Source: Vibrio taketomensis
GTDB lineage: Bacteria; Pseudomonadota; Gammaproteobacteria; Enterobacterales; Vibrionaceae
Direction of reading: 5' to 3'
DNA length: 64,000 bases
NCBI RefSeq assembly: GCF_009938165.1
Contig: NZ_AP019649.1
Span: forward strand, 124,001-188,000
Below are positions 62,373-64,000 of this stretch, one piece after another. The notes beneath the pieces are model-generated. The model was not told the origin of the DNA and did not search any database. It saw nothing but the letters and a program-made list of their open reading frames with translations. Position 1 is the first letter of the stretch. Every line of letters starts with the position of its first letter. The translations under genes and the position numbers were made by a program.

Positions 62373-62594
62373 TTACTTCTTGCCGCTTGATAGAGCACCG
62401 AAACGCTTGTTGAAGCGATCAACACGGCCGCCTGTATCAACGATACGTTGCTTACCAGTGTAGAATGGGTGGCACTTGTCACATACGTCTAGGTGGATAG
62501 CTTCTTTACCTAGAGTAGAGTTAAAAACGAAAGAGTTGCCGCAAGAACAAGTTGCGTTTACTGCTTTGTATTCTGGGTGGATACCAGCTTTCAT
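62373..62594 (-). CDS. rpmE: 50S ribosomal protein L31
   Basis: L31, 73 residues, of the zinc-binding (C+) form: ATCSCGNSF gives CxC and [16 protein letters not shown] gives CxxC. This is the housekeeping form that zinc-responsive regulators replace in some bacteria by a C- paralogue (not in this window). It starts [13 protein letters not shown]. Divergent from priA, the common gammaproteobacterial arrangement. Confidence 0.97.
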   Translation of the reverse strand: MKAGIHPEYKAVNATCSCGNSFVFNSTLGKEAIHLDVCDKCHPFYTGKQRIVDTGGRVDRFNKRFGALSSGKK

Positions 62595-62874
62595 GGGATA
62601 ACCTCAAGTAGGCCGTGTCGCTATACGATTCGAAGCCGCACACCACACGTAGTTAATAAAAAATTTCGCATACCGCTTGATGAACACATCTTCAAGCCAT
62701 AATGCTAAGGCGCAGTATAGTAATGAATAGTCCAAATAGGATCAACAGATTTACTGAAAAAATTGCTACTTTTTTCACCATTGCTAGCAATGCTTCAGCT
62801 GTGATGGAATAGAATCATCTGAGATTTTGCTTTAGACTGGTTGCTGTCTTTGATTACCGCTGATTCACCACGTT

Positions 62875-64000
62875 ATGCGTCCTACCATTGCTCGTGTTGC
62901 TTTACCTGTTCCACTCGATAAGCAATTTGATTACCTCATTCCCAGTCACCTGTTTCCGGTGATTGGTGGGCGTGTATCCGTTCCATTCGGGCCAAAGACC
63001 TTGATTGGTATTGTCACTCAGCTAGCCACTCAATCTGACTTTAAACACTCCCAGCTTAAAGAAATTAAACAGGTCTTAGATAGTGAGCCAGTTTGGTCTG
63101 AGTCGCTATTTCAATTGCTTAAGTGGTGCAGTCAGTTCTATCAGTATCCATTGGGTGACACATTAGCCAACGCGTTGCCTAGTGCCTTGAGAAAAGGAAA
63201 GCCTGCCGATTTTTCGACTTTACTTGAGTGGCAATTAACCGAAGCGGGCAAAAACCAATTTATGGTCGGCTTTGGTCGAGCGGTTCAGCAAGAACGGGCA
63301 ATGCGTGCCTTAGAGTATGGCGCGGTTAGTCATCAACAACTGTTAGAGCAAGAGATTTCCGGCTCGGTGTTGAAAGCACTGCAAGAAAAGGGCTGGGTAC
63401 AGTCGATAGAGAAAAAGCCTGAGATCAAAACTTGGAGTTCTGAGGTGGAAGTGGAGGCGGATAAGCCAAAGCTGAATCAAGAGCAGGCAGTCGCGATTGC
63501 GACCGTTAATAGCGCGCAGGGATTTGGTTGTTATTTATTAGAAGGGGTAACTGGTTCAGGGAAAACCGAGGTTTACCTCAATCTGATCAAACCGGTGCTT
63601 GAAAGAGGACAGCAAGCGTTAGTTTTAGTGCCGGAAATTGGTCTAACGCCCCAAACCATTAACCGTTTCCGTCAACGCTTTAATGTACCGGTCGAAGTGG
63701 TGCACTCAGGTCTCAATGAAACAGAACGCCTCAATGCTTGGCTCAGTGCGCGCGATAAAGCCGCAGGTATCGTGATAGGTACTCGTTCAGCACTGCTTAC
63801 ACCATTTGCTGATCTCGGAATTATCATTGTCGATGAAGAACATGATAGCTCTTATAAGCAGCAAGACAGTTTGCGCTATCACGCCCGTGATGTTGCGGTT
63901 ATGCGAGCCAACAAAGAGCAGATTCCGATTGTTCTCGGCTCGGCGACTCCTGCACTGGAAACATTGCACAATGCGCTTAGCGGTAAATATCATCATCTAG
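62875..64000 (+). CDS. priA: Primosomal protein N' (PriA helicase), partial
   Basis: PriA recognises stalled forks and reloads DnaB, with 3'-5' helicase activity. The first 375 residues are present and the gene runs off the right edge. The N-terminal 3'-end-binding domain begins RPTIARVALPVPLDKQFDYL. The helicase domain starts near residue 210 with Walker A EGVTGSGKTEVYLN, then LVPEIGLTPQTINRFRQRF and IVIGTRSALLTPFADLGII, and the DEEH box (VDEEHDSSYKQQD) and VLGSATPALETLH motif III. The ATG at 62875 is chosen by matching the usual N-terminus. Confidence 0.96.
   Translation, partial: MRPTIARVALPVPLDKQFDYLIPSHLFPVIGGRVSVPFGPKTLIGIVTQLATQSDFKHSQLKEIKQVLDSEPVWSESLFQLLKWCSQFYQYPLGDTLANALPSALRKGKPADFSTLLEWQLTEAGKNQFMVGFGRAVQQERAMRALEYGAVSHQQLLEQEISGSVLKALQEKGWVQSIEKKPEIKTWSSEVEVEADKPKLNQEQAVAIATVNSAQGFGCYLLEGVTGSGKTEVYLNLIKPVLERGQQALVLVPEIGLTPQTINRFRQRFNVPVEVVHSGLNETERLNAWLSARDKAAGIVIGTRSALLTPFADLGIIIVDEEHDSSYKQQDSLRYHARDVAVMRANKEQIPIVLGSATPALETLHNALSGKYHHL

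Overview
The window looks like a chromosomal segment from a Vibrio species (Gammaproteobacteria, Vibrionaceae). The support is protein resemblance and gene order as I know them: coaBC-radC-rpmB-rpmG-mutM-coaD, a Kdo/heptose core block (waaA, kdkA, lpxM, hldD), a metJ-metBL-metF regulon next to maeB, rpmE and priA, zapB beside glpX, and a gammaproteobacterial groESL operon with a sigma-32-type promoter. I cannot fix the species. There are no rRNA or tRNA genes, no CRISPR array, no prophage and no recognisable insertion sequence.

Layout. (1) 1-12.2 kb is intact housekeeping and lipid A/core LPS DNA: coaBC (partial), radC, rpmBG, a phosphoethanolamine-transferase-like gene, mutM, a UDP-glucuronate 4-epimerase, coaD, a heptosyltransferase, kdkA, waaA, a glycerophosphotransferase-like gene and a WaaE-type glycosyltransferase. 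(2) 12.2-17.6 kb continues the core region: broken pyruvyltransferase and GT4 genes, then lpxM, ugd (one frameshift) and hldD on the minus strand. (3) 17.8-44.65 kb is a large O-antigen/capsule locus. It holds a legionaminic-acid-like nonulosonate pathway (17.8-26.8 kb, gene order like the Campylobacter leg/ptm genes, with a sugar N-formyltransferase gene included), two further Gfo/Idh/MocA oxidoreductases, a complete CDP-ascarylose pathway (ascD/ddhABC/ascEF, 28.7-34.3 kb), and then an AT-rich assembly block: two FAD proteins, Wzx, EpsG-like Wzy, several glycosyltransferases and a polysialyltransferase/GT52-like protein. A WbaP/WcaJ-type initiating sugar-phosphate transferase lies at its right edge. 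(4) 44.7-50 kb holds pssA, a GNAT gene, murB, birA, a DUF3135-like gene and a wzz-like gene. (5) 50-64 kb is intact housekeeping DNA: groESL, a GGDEF membrane protein, glpX, zapB, metF, metL, metB, metJ, maeB, rpmE and priA (partial).

How the parts fit: precursors from ugd, the epimerase, the leg genes and the asc genes would be assembled on undecaprenyl phosphate by the WbaP-type enzyme and the glycosyltransferases, flipped by Wzx, polymerised by Wzy with length set by Wzz, and ligated to a core made by the heptosyl-, Kdo- and acyltransferases nearby.

A caution governs the reading of 12.2-49.9 kb. Almost every gene of the antigen locus is cut by small indels, mostly single missing bases, about every 100-300 bases. 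When the bases are put back, full proteins with intact catalytic motifs appear, and the probably essential murB and birA are cut as well. The flanks (1-12.2 and 50-64 kb) are clean. I read this mostly as consensus error in a poorly covered or divergent region, not as biological decay. Broken genes are typed as pseudogene because that is what the sequence shows, but most are probably functional genes in the organism.
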